Shown here: positions 1 through 11,550 of the stretch, in pieces
Layout: the number at the start of each line of letters is the position of its first letter
Numbering within the stretch: the stretch's first letter is position 1
Origin: Ptiloglossa arizonensis
Lineage: Eukaryota; Arthropoda; Insecta; Hymenoptera; Colletidae
Direction: 5' to 3'
Length of the DNA: 64,000 nucleotides
Assembly: GCF_051014685.1 (NCBI RefSeq)
Contig: NW_027478984.1
Coordinates: forward strand, 1 to 64,000
Translations under genes and position numbers: made by a program
Notes under the pieces: model-generated
The model's database searches: none
The model's input: only the letters and a program-made list of their open reading frames with translations
What the model was told of the DNA's origin: nothing

Positions 1-1760
1 AAAATTTCTGTTGCCTCTGAAAGTAGAAACTCGCCGCGATTACAACGGTATGCGTACTTTTCCCCTAGGCCGTTCTAGTTATTCTTTTCGAGCATCAGAA
101 CTGCGAAAATTTGGAGTTTCTCAAGCGTTTCTTACCTCCAAACTGCCATATCTCGCGAACGGATTGACCAATCCGCAAAATTTCTGTTGCATCTGAAAGT
201 AGAAACTCGCCCGATTACAACGGTATGCGTACTTTCCCCTAGTCCGTTCTAGTTATTCGTTTCGAGCATCAGAACTGCGAAAATTTTGAGTTTCTCAAGC
301 GTTTCTTACCTCCAAACTGCCATATCTCGCGAACGGATTGACCAATCCGCAAAATTTCTGTTGCAATCTGAAAGTAGAAATTCGCCGATTACAACGGTAT
401 GCGTACTTTTCCCCTAGACCGTTCTAGTTATGCTTGTCGAGCATCAGAACTGCGAAAATTTTGAGTTTCTCAAGCGTTTCTTACCTCCAAACTGCCATAT
501 CTCGCGAACGGATTGACCAATCCGCAAAATTTCTGTTGCATCTGAAAGTAGAAATTCGCCCGATTACAACGGTATGCGTACTTTTCCCCTAGACCGTTCT
601 AGTTATGCTTGTCGAGCATCAGAACTGCGAAAATTTTGAGTTTCTCAAGCGTTTCTTACCTCCAAATTGCCATACCTCGCGAACGGATTGAGCAATCCGC
701 AAATTTCTGTTGCATCTGAAAGTAGAAATTCGCCCGATTACAACGGTATGCGTTCTTTTCCCCTAGACCGTTCTAGTTATGCTTGTCGAGCATCAGAACT
801 GCGAAAATTTTGAGTTTCTCAAGCGTTTCTTACCTCCAAACTGCCATATCTCGCGAACGGATTGACTAATCCGCAAAAATTCTGTTGCATCTGAAAGTAG
901 AAACTCGCCCGATTACAACGGTACTGCGTACTTTTCCCCTAGGCCGTTCCAGTTATTCGTTTCGAGCATCAGAACTGCGAAAATTTTGAGTTTCTCAAGC
1001 GTTTCTTACCTCCAAACTGCCATATCTCGCGAACGGATTGACCAATCCGCAAAATTTCTGTTGCATCTGAAAGTAGAAACTCGCCCGATTACAACGGTAT
1101 GCGTACTTTTCCCCTAGTCCGTTCTAGTTATTCGTTTCGAGCATCAGAACTGCGAAAATTTTGAGTTTCTCAAGCGTTTCTTACCTCAAACTGCCATATC
1201 TCGCGAACGGATTGACCAAGCCGCAAAATTTCTGTTGCATCTGAAAGTAGAAACTCGCCCGATTACAACGGTATGCGTACTTTTCCCCTAGTCCGTTCTA
1301 GTTATTCGTTTTCGAGCATCAGAACTGCGAAATTTTGAGTTTCTCAAGCGTTTCTTACCTCCAAACTGCCATATCTCGCGAACGGATTGACCAATCCGAA
1401 AAATTTCTGATGCATCTGAAAGTAGAAAGTCGCCCGATTACAACGGTATGCGTACTTTTCCCCTAGAACGTTCTAGTTATTCGTTTCGAGCATCAAAACT
1501 GCGAAAATTTTGAGTTGTTTTCAAGCGTTTCTTACTTCCAAATTGCCATACCTCGCGAACGGATTGAGCAATCCGCAAAATTTCTGTTGCATCTGAAGGT
1601 AGAAACTCGCCCGTTTACAACGGTATGCGTACTTTTCCCCTAGGCCGTTCTAGTTATTCGTTTCGAGCATCAGAACTGCGAAATTTTTGAGTTTCTCAAG
1701 CGTTTCTTACCTCCCAAACTGCCATATCTCGCGAACGGATTGACCAATCCGCAAATTTCT
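1..1760. repeat. Indel-rich first ten monomers (possible contig-edge errors)
   Basis: About twelve small length changes occur here. Gains are near 35, 365, 925, 1311, 1517 (two bases) and 1714. Losses are near 234, 384, 694, 1187, 1332 and 1752. The same haplotype sequence occurs without these indels at 3365-4480 (offset 3325 bp, 19 monomers) and 2966-3400. Many changes hit homopolymers such as A4, T4 and C3, as expected of uncorrected long-read sequence. True decay at an array edge is the alternative. Confidence 0.75.
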
Positions 1761-3364
1761 GTTGCATCTGAAAGTAGAAATTCGCCCGATTACAACGGTA
1801 TGCGTACTTTTCCCCTAGACCGTTCTAGTTATGCTTGTCGAGCATCAGAACTGCGAAAAATTTGAGTTTCTCAAGCGTTTCTTACCTCCAAACTGCCATA
1901 TCTCGCGAACGGATTGACTAATCCGCAAAAATTCTGTTGCATCTGAAAGTAGAAACTCGCCCGATTACAACGGTATGCGTACTTTTCCCCTAGGCCGTTC
2001 TAGTTATTCGTTTCGAGCATCAGAACTGCGAAAATTTTGAGTTTCTCAATCGTTTCTTACCTCCAAACTGCCATATCTCGCGAACGGATTGACCAATCCG
2101 CAAAATTTCTGTTGCATCTGAAAGTAGAAACTCGCCCGATTACAACGGTATGCGTACTTTTCCCCTAGTCCGTTCTAGTTATTCGTTTCGAGCATCAGAA
2201 CTGCGAAAATTTTGAGTTTCTCAAGCGTTTCTTACCTACAAACTGCCATATCTCGCGAACGGATTGACCAATCCGCAAAATTTCTGTTGCATCTGAAAGT
2301 AGAAACTCGCCCGATTACAACGGTATGCGTACTTTTCCCCTAGGCCGTTCTAGTTATTCGTTTCGAGCATCAGAACTGCGAAAATTTTGAGTTTCTCAAG
2401 CGTTTCTTACTTCCAAACCGCCATATCTCGCGAACGGATTGACCAATCCGCAAAATTTCTGTTGCATCTGAAAGTAGAAACTCGCCCGATTACAACGGTA
2501 TGCGTACTTTTCCCCTAGGCCGTTCTAGTTATTCTTTTCGAGCATCAGAACTGCGAAAATTTGGAGTTTCTCAAGCGTTTCTTAACTCCAAACTGCCATA
2601 TCTCGCGAACGGATTGACCAATCCGCAAAATTTCTGTTGCATCTGAAAGTAGAAACTCGCCCGATTACAACGGTATGCGTACTTTTCCCCTAGTCCGTTC
2701 TAGTTATTCGTTTCGAGCATCAGAACTGCGAAAATTTTGAGTTTCTCAAGCGTTTCTTACCTCCAAACTGCCATATCTCGCGAACGGATTGACCAATCCG
2801 TAAAATTTCTGTTGCATCTGAAAGTAGAAACTCGCCCGATTACAACGGTATGCGTACTTTTCCCCTAGGCCGTTCTAGTTATTCGTTTCGAGCATCAGAA
2901 CTGCGAAAATTTTGAGTTTCTCAAGCGTTTCTTACCTCCAAACTGCCATATCTCGCGAACGGATTGACCAAGCCGCAAAATTTCTGTTGCATCTGAAAGT
3001 AGAAACTCGCCCGATTACAACGGTATGCGTACTTTTCCCCTAGTCCGTTCTAGTTATTCGTTTCGAGCATCAGAACTGCGAAAATTTTGAGTTTCTCAAG
3101 CGTTTCTTACCTCCAAACTGCCATATCTCGCGAACGGATTGACCAATCCGAAAAATTTCTGATGCATCTGAAAGTAGAAAGTCGCCCGATTACAACGGTA
3201 TGCGTACTTTTCCCCTAGAACGTTCTAGTTATTCGTTTCGAGCATCAAAACTGCGAAAATTTTGAGTTTTTCAAGCGTTTCTTACTTCCAAATTGCCATA
3301 CCTCGCGAACGGATTGAGCAATCCGCAAAATTTCTGTTGCATCTGAAGGTAGAAACTCGCCCGT

Positions 3365-4500
3365 TTACAACGGTATGCGTACTTTTCCCCTAGGCCGTTC
3401 TAGTTATTCTTTTCGAGCATCAGAACTGCGAAAATTTGGAGTTTCTCAAGCGTTTCTTACCTCCAAACTGCCATATCTCGCGAACGGATTGACCAATCCG
3501 CAAAATTTCTGTTGCATCTGAAAGTAGAAACTCGCCCGATTACAACGGTATGCGTACTTTTCCCCTAGTCCGTTCTAGTTATTCGTTTCGAGCATCAGAA
3601 CTGCGAAAATTTTGAGTTTCTCAAGCGTTTCTTACCTCCAAACTGCCATATCTCGCGAACGGATTGACCAATCCGCAAAATTTCTGTTGCATCTGAAAGT
3701 AGAAATTCGCCCGATTACAACGGTATGCGTACTTTTCCCCTAGACCGTTCTAGTTATGCTTGTCGAGCATCAGAACTGCGAAAATTTTGAGTTTCTCAAG
3801 CGTTTCTTACCTCCAAACTGCCATATCTCGCGAACGGATTGACCAATCCGCAAAATTTCTGTTGCATCTGAAAGTAGAAATTCGCCCGATTACAACGGTA
3901 TGCGTACTTTTCCCCTAGACCGTTCTAGTTATGCTTGTCGAGCATCAGAACTGCGAAAATTTTGAGTTTCTCAAGCGTTTCTTACCTCCAAATTGCCATA
4001 CCTCGCGAACGGATTGAGCAATCCGCAAAATTTCTGTTGCATCTGAAAGTAGAAATTCGCCCGATTACAACGGTATGCGTTCTTTTCCCCTAGACCGTTC
4101 TAGTTATGCTTGTCGAGCATCAGAACTGCGAAAATTTTGAGTTTCTCAAGCGTTTCTTACCTCCAAACTGCCATATCTCGCGAACGGATTGACTAATCCG
4201 CAAAAATTCTGTTGCATCTGAAAGTAGAAACTCGCCCGATTACAACGGTATGCGTACTTTTCCCCTAGGCCGTTCCAGTTATTCGTTTCGAGCATCAGAA
4301 CTGCGAAAATTTTGAGTTTCTCAAGCGTTTCTTACCTCCAAACTGCCATATCTCGCGAACGGATTGACCAATCCGCAAAATTTCTGTTGCATCTGAAAGT
4401 AGAAACTCGCCCGATTACAACGGTATGCGTACTTTTCCCCTAGTCCGTTCTAGTTATTCGTTTCGAGCATCAGAACTGCGAAAATTTTGAGTTTCTCAAG
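3365..4500. repeat. 19-monomer-offset duplicate of the window start
   Basis: This segment matches positions about 40-1170 at an offset of 3325 bp (19 x 175). Shared markers in order are ATTCTTTTCG with TTTGGAG, two AAATTCG/TAGACC/ATGCTTGTCG monomers, CATACCTC with GAGCAATCC, GCGTTCTTTTCC, ACTAATCCGCAAAAATTC, and GTTCCAG. The copies differ mainly by indels in the first one. Similarity stops where 4511 reads ACTTCCAAACCG. Confidence 0.85.
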
Positions 4501-4739
4501 CGTTTCTTACTTCCAAACCGCCATATCTCGCGAACGGATTGACCAATCCGCAAAATTTCTGTTGCATCTGAAAGTAGAAACTCGCCCGATTACAACGGTA
4601 TGCGTACTTTTCCCCTAGGCCGTTCTAGTTAATCGTTTCGAGCATCAGATCTGCGAAAATTTTGAGTTTCTCAAGCGTTTCTTACCTCCAAACTGCCATA
4701 TCACGCGAACGGATTGACTAATCCGCAAAATTTCTGTTG

Positions 4740-5330
4740 CATCTGAAAGTAGAAACTCGCCCGATTACAACGGTATGCGTACTTTTCCCCTAGGCCGTTC
4801 TAGTTATTCGTTTCGAGCATCAGAACTGCGAAAATTTTGAGTTTCTCAAGCGTTTCTTACCTCCAAACTGCCATATCTCGCGAACGGATTGACCAAGCCG
4901 CAAAATTTCTGTTGCATCTGAAAGTAGAAACTCGCCCGATCACAACGGTATGCGTACTTTTCCCCTAGCCCGTTCTAGTTATTCGTTTCGAGCATCAGAA
5001 CTGCGAAAATTTTGAGTTTCTCAAGCGTTTCTTACCTCCAAACTGCCATATCTCGCGAACGGATTGACCAATCCGAAAAATTTCTGATGCATCTGAAAGT
5101 AGAAAGTCGCCCGATTACAACGGTATGCGTACTTTTCCCCTAGAACGTTCTAGTTATTCGTTTCGAGCATCAAAACTGCGAAAATTTTGAGTTTTTCAAG
5201 CGTTTCTTACTTCCAAATTGCCATACCTCGCGAACGGATTGAGCAATCCGCAAAATTTCTGTTGCATCTGAAGGTAGAAACTCGCCCGTTTACAACGGTA
5301 TGCGTACTTTTCCCCTAGGCCGTTCTAGTT
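4740..5330. repeat. 11-monomer-offset duplicate of 2815-3405
   Basis: Positions match 2815-3405 at an offset of 1925 bp (11 x 175), including the rare GACCAAGCCG (2966 and 4891) and the CCGAAAAATTT/CATCAAAAC haplotype. Private changes in this copy are CCGATCACAAC and TAGCCCG. A third, indel-bearing version lies at about 1200-1650. Confidence 0.85.
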
Positions 5331-6503
5331 ATTCGTTTCGAGCATCAGAACTGCGAAAATTTTGAGTTTCTCAAGCGTTTCTTACCTCCAAACTGCCATA
5401 TCTCGCGAACGGATTGACCAATCCGCAAAATTTCTGTTGCATCTGAAAGTAGAAATTCGCCCGATTACAACGGTATGCGTACTTTTCCCCTAGACCGTTC
5501 TAGTTATGCTTGTCGAGCATCAGAACTGCGAAAATTTTGAGTTTCTCAAGCGTTTCTTACCTCCAAACTGCCATATCTCGCGAACGGATTGACTAATCCG
5601 CAAAAATTCTGTTGCATCTGAAAGTAGAAACTCGCCCGATTACAACGGTATGCGTACTTTTCCCCTAGGCCGTTCTAGTTATTCGTTTCGAGCATCAGAA
5701 CTGCGAAAATTTTGAGTTTCTCAATCGTTTCTTACCTCCAAACTGCCATATCTCGCGAACGGATTGACCAATCCGCAAAATTTCTGTTGCATCTGAAAGT
5801 AGAAACTCGCCCGATTACAACGGTATGCGTACTTTTCCCCTAGTCCGTTCTAGTTATTCGTTTCGAGCATCAGAACTGCGAAAATTTTGAGTTTCTCAAG
5901 CGTTTCTTACCTACAAACTGCCATATCTCGCGAACGGATTGACCAATCCGCAAAATTTCTGTTGCATCTGAAAGTAGAAACTCGCCCGATTACAACGGTA
6001 TGCGTACTTTTCCCCTAGGCCGTTCTAGTTATTCGTTTCGAGCATCAGAACTGCGAAAATTTTGAGTTTCTCAAGCGTTTCTTACTTCCAAACCGCCATA
6101 TCTCGCGAACGGATTGACCAATCCGCAAAATTTCTGTTGCATCTGAAAGTAGAAACTCGCCCGATTACAACGGTATGCGTACTTTTCCCCTAGGCCGTTC
6201 TAGTTATTCTTTTCGAGCATCAGAACTGCGAAAATTTGGAGTTTCTCAAGCGTTTCTTAACTCCAAACTGCCATATCTCGCGAACGGATTGACCAATCCG
6301 CAAAATTTCTGTTGCATCTGAAAGTAGAAACTCGCCCGATTACAACGGTATGCGTACTTTTCCCCTAGTCCGTTCTAGTTATTCGTTTCGAGCATCAGAA
6401 CTGCGAAAATTTTGAGTTTCTCAAGCGTTTCTTACCTCCAAACTGCCATATCTCGCGAACGGATTGACCAATCCGTAAAATTTCTGTTGCATCTGAAAGT
6501 AGA
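5315..6503. repeat. 21-monomer-offset duplicate of 1640-2828
   Basis: The two segments match at an offset of 3675 bp (21 x 175). Shared rare variants in order are ACTAATCCGCAAAAATTC (1916 and 5591), TCAATCGTTTC, CCTACAAAC, CTTCCAAACCGCC, ATTCTTTTCG with TTTGGAG and TTAACTCC, and CCAATCCGTAAAA. From 1916 onward I noticed almost no differences. Confidence 0.88.
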
Positions 6504-6839
6504 AATTCGCCCGATTACAACGGTATGCGTACTTTTCCCCTAGACCGTTCTAGTTATGCTTGTCGAGCATCAGAACTGCGAAAATTTTGAGTTTCTCAAG
6601 CGTTTCTTACCTCCAAACTGCCATATCTCGCGAACGGATTGACTAATCCGCAAAAATTCTGTTGCATCTGAAAGTAGAAACTCGCCCGATTACAACGGTA
6701 TGCGTACTTTTCCCCTAGGCCGTTCCAGTTATTCGTTTCGAGCATCAGAACTGCGAAAATTTTGAGTTTCTCAAGCGTTTCTTACCTCCAAACTGCCATA
6801 TCTCGCGAACGGATTGACCAATCCGCAAAATTTCTGTTG

Positions 6840-7700
6840 CATCTGAAGGTAGAAGCTCGCCCGTTTACAACGGAATGCGTACTTTTCCCCTAGGCCGTTC
6901 TAGTTATTCGTTTCGAGCATCAGAACTGCGAAAATTTTGAGTTTCTCAAGCGTTTCTTACTTCCACACCGCCATATCTCGCGAACGGATTGACCAATCCG
7001 CAAAATTTCTGTTGCATTTAAAAGTAGAAACTCGCCCGATTACAACGGTGTGCGTACTTTTCCCCTAGTCCGTTCTAGTTATTCGTTTCGAGCATCAGAA
7101 CTGCGAAAATTTTGAGTTTCTCAAGCGTTTCTTACTTCCAAATTGCCATACCTCGCGAACTGATTGAGCAATCCGCAAAATTTCTGTTGCGTCTGAAGGT
7201 AGAAACTCGCCCGTTTACAACGGAATGCGTACTTTTCCCCTAGGCCGTTCTAGTTATTCGTTTCGAGCATCAGAACTGCGAAAATTTTGAGTTTCTCAAG
7301 CGTTTCTTACCTCCAAACTGCCATATCTCGCGAACGGATTGACCAATCCGCAAAATTTCTGTTGCATCTGAAAGTAGAAACTCGCCCGATTACAACGGTA
7401 TGCGTACTTTTCCCCTAGTCCGTTCTAGTTATTCGTTTCGAGCATCAGAACTGCGAAAATTTTGAGTTTTTCAAGCGTTTCTTACTTCCAAATTGCCATA
7501 CCTCGCGAACGGATTGAGCAATCCGCAAAATTTCTGTTGCATCTGAAGGTAGAAGCTCGCCCGTTTACAACGGAATTCGTACTTTTCCCCTAGGCCGTTC
7601 TAGTTATTCGTTTCGAGCATCAGAACTGCGAAAATTTTGAGTTTCTCAAGCGTTTCTTACTTCCAAACCGCCATATCTCGCGAACGGATTGACCAATCCG
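6840..7700. repeat. Dimer (2-monomer, 350-bp) repeat segment
   Basis: A monomer with GAAGGTAG, CCCGTTTACAACGGAAT and an upstream GAGCAATCC or GACCAATCC alternates with a near-canonical monomer. The marker recurs near 6846, 7196 and 7546, spaced exactly 350 bp apart, giving an ABABA pattern. The third copy carries GGAATTCG where the others have GGAATGCG, which creates a GAATTC site. Confidence 0.8.
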
Positions 7701-8084
7701 CAAAATTTCTGTTGCATCTGAAAGTAGAAACTCGCCCGATTACAACGGTATGCGTACTTTTCCCCTAGTACGTTCTAGTTATTCGTTTCGAGCATCAGAA
7801 CTGCGAAAATTTTGAGTTTCTCAAGCGTTTCTTACCTCCAAACTGCCATATCTCGCGAACGGATTGACTAATCCGCAAAATTTCTGTTGCATCTGAAAGT
7901 AGAAACTCACCCGATTACAACGGTATGCGTACTTTTCCCCTAGGCCGTTCTAGTTATTCTTTTCGAGCATCAGAACTGCGAAAATTTTGAGTTTCTCAAG
8001 CGTTTCTTACCTCCAAACTGCCATATCTCGCGAACGGATTGACCAATCCGCAAAATTTCTGTTGCATCTGAAAGTACAAACTCG

Positions 8085-10290
8085 CCCGATTACAACGGTA
8101 TGCGTACTTTTCCCCTAGGCCGATCTAGTTATTCGTTTCGAGCATCAGAACTGCGAAAATTTTGAGTTTCTCAAGCGTTTCTTACTTCCAAACCGCCATA
8201 TCTCGCGAACGGATTGACCAATCCGAAAAATTTCTGTTGCATCTGAAAGTAGAAACTCGCCCGATTACAACGGTATGCGTACTTTTCCCCTAGGCCGTTC
8301 TAGTTAATCGTTTCGAGCATCAGAACTGCGAAAATTTTGAGTTTCTCAAGCGTTTCTTTCTTCCAAACTGCCATATCTCGCGAACGGATTGACCAATCCG
8401 CAAAATTTCTGATGCATCTGAAAGTAGAAAGTCGCCCGATTACAACGGTATGCGTACTTTTCCCCTAGAACGTTCTAGTTATGCTTGTCGAGCATCAGAA
8501 CTGCGAAAATTTTGAGTTTCTCAAGCATTTCTTACCTCCAAACGGCCATATCTCGCGAACGGATTGACCAATCCGCAAAATTTCTGTTGCATCTGAAAGT
8601 AGAAACTCGCCCGATTACAACGGTATGCGTACTTCTCCCCTAGTCCGTTCTAGTTATTCGTTTCGAGCATCAGAACTGCGAAAATTTTGAGTTTTTCAAG
8701 CGTTTCTTACTTCCAAATTGCCATACCTCGCGAACGGATTGAGCAATCCGCAAAATTTCTGTTGCATCTGAAGGTAGAAACTCGCCCGTTTACAACGGTA
8801 TGCGTACTTTTCCCCTAGGCCGTTCTAGTTATTCGTTTCGAGCATCAGAACTGCGAAAATTTTGAGTTTCTCAAGCGTTTCTTACTTCCAAACCGCCATA
8901 TCTCGCGAACGGATTGACCAATCCGCAAAATTTCTGTTGCATCTGAAATTAGAAACTCGCCCGATTACAACGGTATGCGTACTTTTCCCCTAGGCCGTTC
9001 TGATTAATCGTTTCGAGCATCAGAACTGCGGAAATTTTGAGTTTCTCAAGCGTTTCTTACCTCCAAACTGCCATATCTCGCGAACGGATTGACCAATCCG
9101 CAAAATTTCTGTTGCATCTGAGAGTACAAACTCGCCCGATTACAACGGTATGCCTACTTTTCCCCTAGACCGTTGTAGTTATTCGTTTCGAGCATCAGAA
9201 CTGCGAAAATGTTGAGTTTATCAAGCGTTTCTTACCTACAAACTGCCATATCTCGCGAACGGATTGACCAATCCCCAAAATTTCTGTTGCATCTGAAAGT
9301 AGAAACTCGCCCGATTACAACGGTATGCGTACTTTTCCCCTAGGCCGTTCTAGTTATTCGTTTCGAGCATCAGAACTGCGAAAATTTTGAGTTTCTCAAG
9401 CGTTTCTTACTTCCAGACCGCCATATCTCGCGAACGGATTGACCAATCCGAAAAATTTCTGTTGCATCTGAAAGTAGAAACTCGCCCGATTACAACGGTA
9501 TGCGTACTTTTCCCCTAGGCCGTTCTAGTTAATCGTTTCGAGTATCAGAACTGCGAAAATTTTGAGTTTCTCAAGAGTTTCTTACTTCCAAACTGCCATA
9601 TCTCGCGAACGGATTGACCAATCCGCAAAATTTCTGATGCATCTGAAAGTAGAAAGTCGCCCGATTACAACGGTATGCGTACTTTTCCCCTAGAACGTTC
9701 TAGTTATGCTTGTCGAGCATCAGAACTGCGAAAATTTTGAGTTTCTCAAGCATTTCTTACCTCCAAACTGCCATATCTCGCGAACGGATTGACCAATCCG
9801 CAAAATTTCTGTTGCATCTGAAAGTAGAAACTCGCCCGATTACAACGGTATGCGTACTTCTCCCCTAGTCCGTTCTAGTTATTCGTTTCGAGCATCAGAA
9901 CTGCGAAAATTTTGAGTTTTTCAAGCGTTTCTTACTTCCAAATTGCCATACCTCGCGAACGGATTGAGCAATCCGCAAAATTTCTGTTGCATCTGAAGGT
10001 AGAAACTCGCCCGTTTACAACGGTATGCGTACTTTTCCCCTAGGCCGTTCTAGTTATTCGTTTCGAGCATCAGAACTGCGAAAATTTTGAGTTTCTCAAG
10101 CGTTTCTTACTTCCAAACCGCCATATCTCGCGAACGGATTGACCAATCCGCAAAATTTCTGTTGCATCTGAAAGTAGAAACTCGCCCGATTACAACGGTA
10201 TGCGTACTTTTCCCCTAGGCCGTTCTGGTTAATCGTTTCGAGCATCAGAACTGCGGAAATTTTGAGTTTCTCAAGCGTTTCTTACTTCCA
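8085..10290. repeat. 7-monomer (1225-bp) higher-order repeat, two copies
   Basis: Positions 8085-9065 match 9310-10290 at an offset of 1225 bp (7 x 175). Shared markers are CCGAAAAATTTCTGTTGC, GATGC with AAAGTCG and TAGAACG, CAAGCATTTC, ACTTCTCCCCTAGTCC, GAAGGTAG with CCCGTTT, and GTTAATCG with GCGGAAAT. Several private substitutions separate the copies, so this duplication is not among the youngest. Confidence 0.88.
8411..8418. other. GATGCATC palindrome in the gatgc monomer class
   Basis: In one haplotype the usual GTTGCATC becomes GATGCATC, an 8-bp perfect palindrome. It tends to follow a monomer carrying GTTAATCG, so the two changes mark one multi-monomer haplotype rather than independent mutations. 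Examples recur near 9636, 12611, 13136, 18011, 25215, 35538 and 60741. Confidence 0.75.
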
Positions 10291-11408
10291 AACTGCCATA
10301 TCTCGCGAACGGATTGACCAATCCGCAAAATTTCTGTTGCATCTGAAAGTAGAAATTCGCCCGATTACAACGGTATGCGTACTTTTCCCCTAGACCGTTC
10401 TAGTTATGCTTGTCGAGCATCAGAACTGCGAAAATTTTGAGTTTCTCAAGCGTTTCTTACCTCCAAACTGCCATATCTCGCGAACGGATTGACCAATCCG
10501 CAAAATTTCTGTTGCATCTGAAAGTAGAAACTCGCCCGATTACAACGCTATGCGTACTTTTCCCGTAGGCCGTTGTAGTTATTCGTTTCGAGCATGAGAA
10601 CTGCGAAAATTTTGGGTTTCTCAAGCGTTGCTTACCTCCAAACTGCCATATCTCGCGAACGGATTGACCAATCCGCAAAATTTCTGTTGCATCTGAAAGT
10701 AGAAACTCGCCCGATTACAACGGTATGCGTACTTTTCCCCTGCGCCGTTCTGGTTATTCGTTTCGAGTATCAGAACTGTGATAATTTTGAGTTTCTCGAC
10801 CGTTTCTTACCTCCAAACTGCCATATCTCGCGAACGGATTGACCAATCCGCAAAATGTCTGCTGCATCTGAAAGTAGAAAGTCGCCCGATTACAACGGTA
10901 TACGTACTTTTCCCCTAGACCGTTCTAGTTATGCTTGTCGAGCATCCGAACTGCGAAAATTTTGAGTTTCTCAAGCGTTTCTTATCTCCAAACTGCCATA
11001 TCTCGCGAACGGATTGAATAATCCGCAAAAATTCTGTTGCATCTGAAAGTAGAAACTCGCCCGATTACAACGGTATGCGTACTTTTCCCCTAGGCCGTTC
11101 TAGTTATTCGTTTCGAGCATCAGAACTGCGAAAATTTTGAGTTTCTCAAGCGTTTCTTACCTCCAAACTGCCATATCTCGCGAACGGATTGACCAATCCG
11201 CAAAATTTCTGTTGCATCTGAAAGTAGAAACTCGCCCGATTACAACGGTATGCGTACTTTTCCCCTAGGCCGTTCTAGTTATTCGTTTCGAGCATCAGAA
11301 CTGCGAAAATTTTGAGTTTCTCAAGCGTTTCTTACTTCCAAACTGCCATATCTCGCGAACGGATTGACCAATCCGCAAAATTTCTGTTGCATCTGAAAGT
11401 AGAAACTC

Positions 11409-11425
11409 GCCCGATTACAACGGTA
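11409..11425 (-). other. CENP-B-box-like 17-bp stretch (weak match)
   Basis: Read on the minus strand, this stretch aligns with the CENP-B box NTTCGNNNNANNCGGGN. Seven of the nine essential positions match (CG, A and CGGG); the TT pair is AC instead. Canonical monomers repeat it. A match this good somewhere in 175 bp on either strand is expected by chance in roughly 40% of random sequences, so this is only a candidate. The motif definition is established knowledge; binding here is speculation. Confidence 0.2.
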
Positions 11426-11534
11426 TGCGTACTTTTCCCCTAGGCCGTTCTAGTTATTCGTTTCGAGCATCAGAACTGCGAAAATTTTGAGTTTCTCAAG
11501 CGTTTCTTACCTCCAAACTGCCATATCTCGCGAA

Positions 11535-11550
11535 CGGATTGACCAATCCG
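11535..11550. other. Conserved 16-bp dyad at the monomer end
   Basis: CGGATTGACCAATCCG has two perfect 7-bp inverted arms around a central AC. It occurs in most monomers. Variants with AG (for example 1567-1574, 3315-3322) or AA (58097-58104) in the middle keep the arms. The common CTAATCC and CCAAACC variants break one pair. The site lies two bases after TCGCGA and just before the A4T3 tract of the next monomer. It could form a small hairpin or bind a dimeric protein. No function can be shown from sequence alone. Confidence 0.75.

Larger units (their letters stand above)
1..10300. repeat. Domain I: flank-type monomer mixture
   Basis: This domain is marked by a haplotype with CCGAAAAATTTCTGATGC, AAAGTCG, TAGAACG, CATCAAAAC and GAGTTTTTC. 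The next monomer then carries AATTGCCATACCTC, GAGCAATCC, GAAGGTAG and CCCGTTT. Examples start near 1380, 3141 and 5066. A second marker pair is ATTCTTTTCG with AATTTGGAG (81-113, near 2531, 3406 and 6206). The haplotypes typical of later domains (TGTGAAAATTT with CAACCG, and GTGTTTCTCAAGTGTTTCAT) are absent. The tatgcctac haplotype first appears only near 9150. Confidence 0.8.

Noticed and set aside
10457..10842. Overlapping open frames of 73 and 82 codons on opposite strands; similar frames at 11-196, 22697-22900, 52635-52856, 54540-54770, 55388-55594 and 57165-57395.
   Set aside because: All are satellite read-through where a substitution or indel removed a common stop codon. The translations are shifted versions of the same repeat with no recognisable domain.
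11377..11488. Internal half-monomer duplication (GCATCTGAAA near the start and GCATCAGAAC in the middle, about 78 bp apart).
   Set aside because: Similarity is limited to about ten bases around GCATC and does not extend, so it is not convincing evidence of a dimeric origin.
11377..11488. Helically phased A/T tracts (A4T3 and A4T4) implying intrinsic curvature.
   Set aside because: There are only two tracts per monomer, separated by about 104 and 71 bp. One spacing is near a whole number of helical turns and the other is not, so curvature cannot be claimed by eye.
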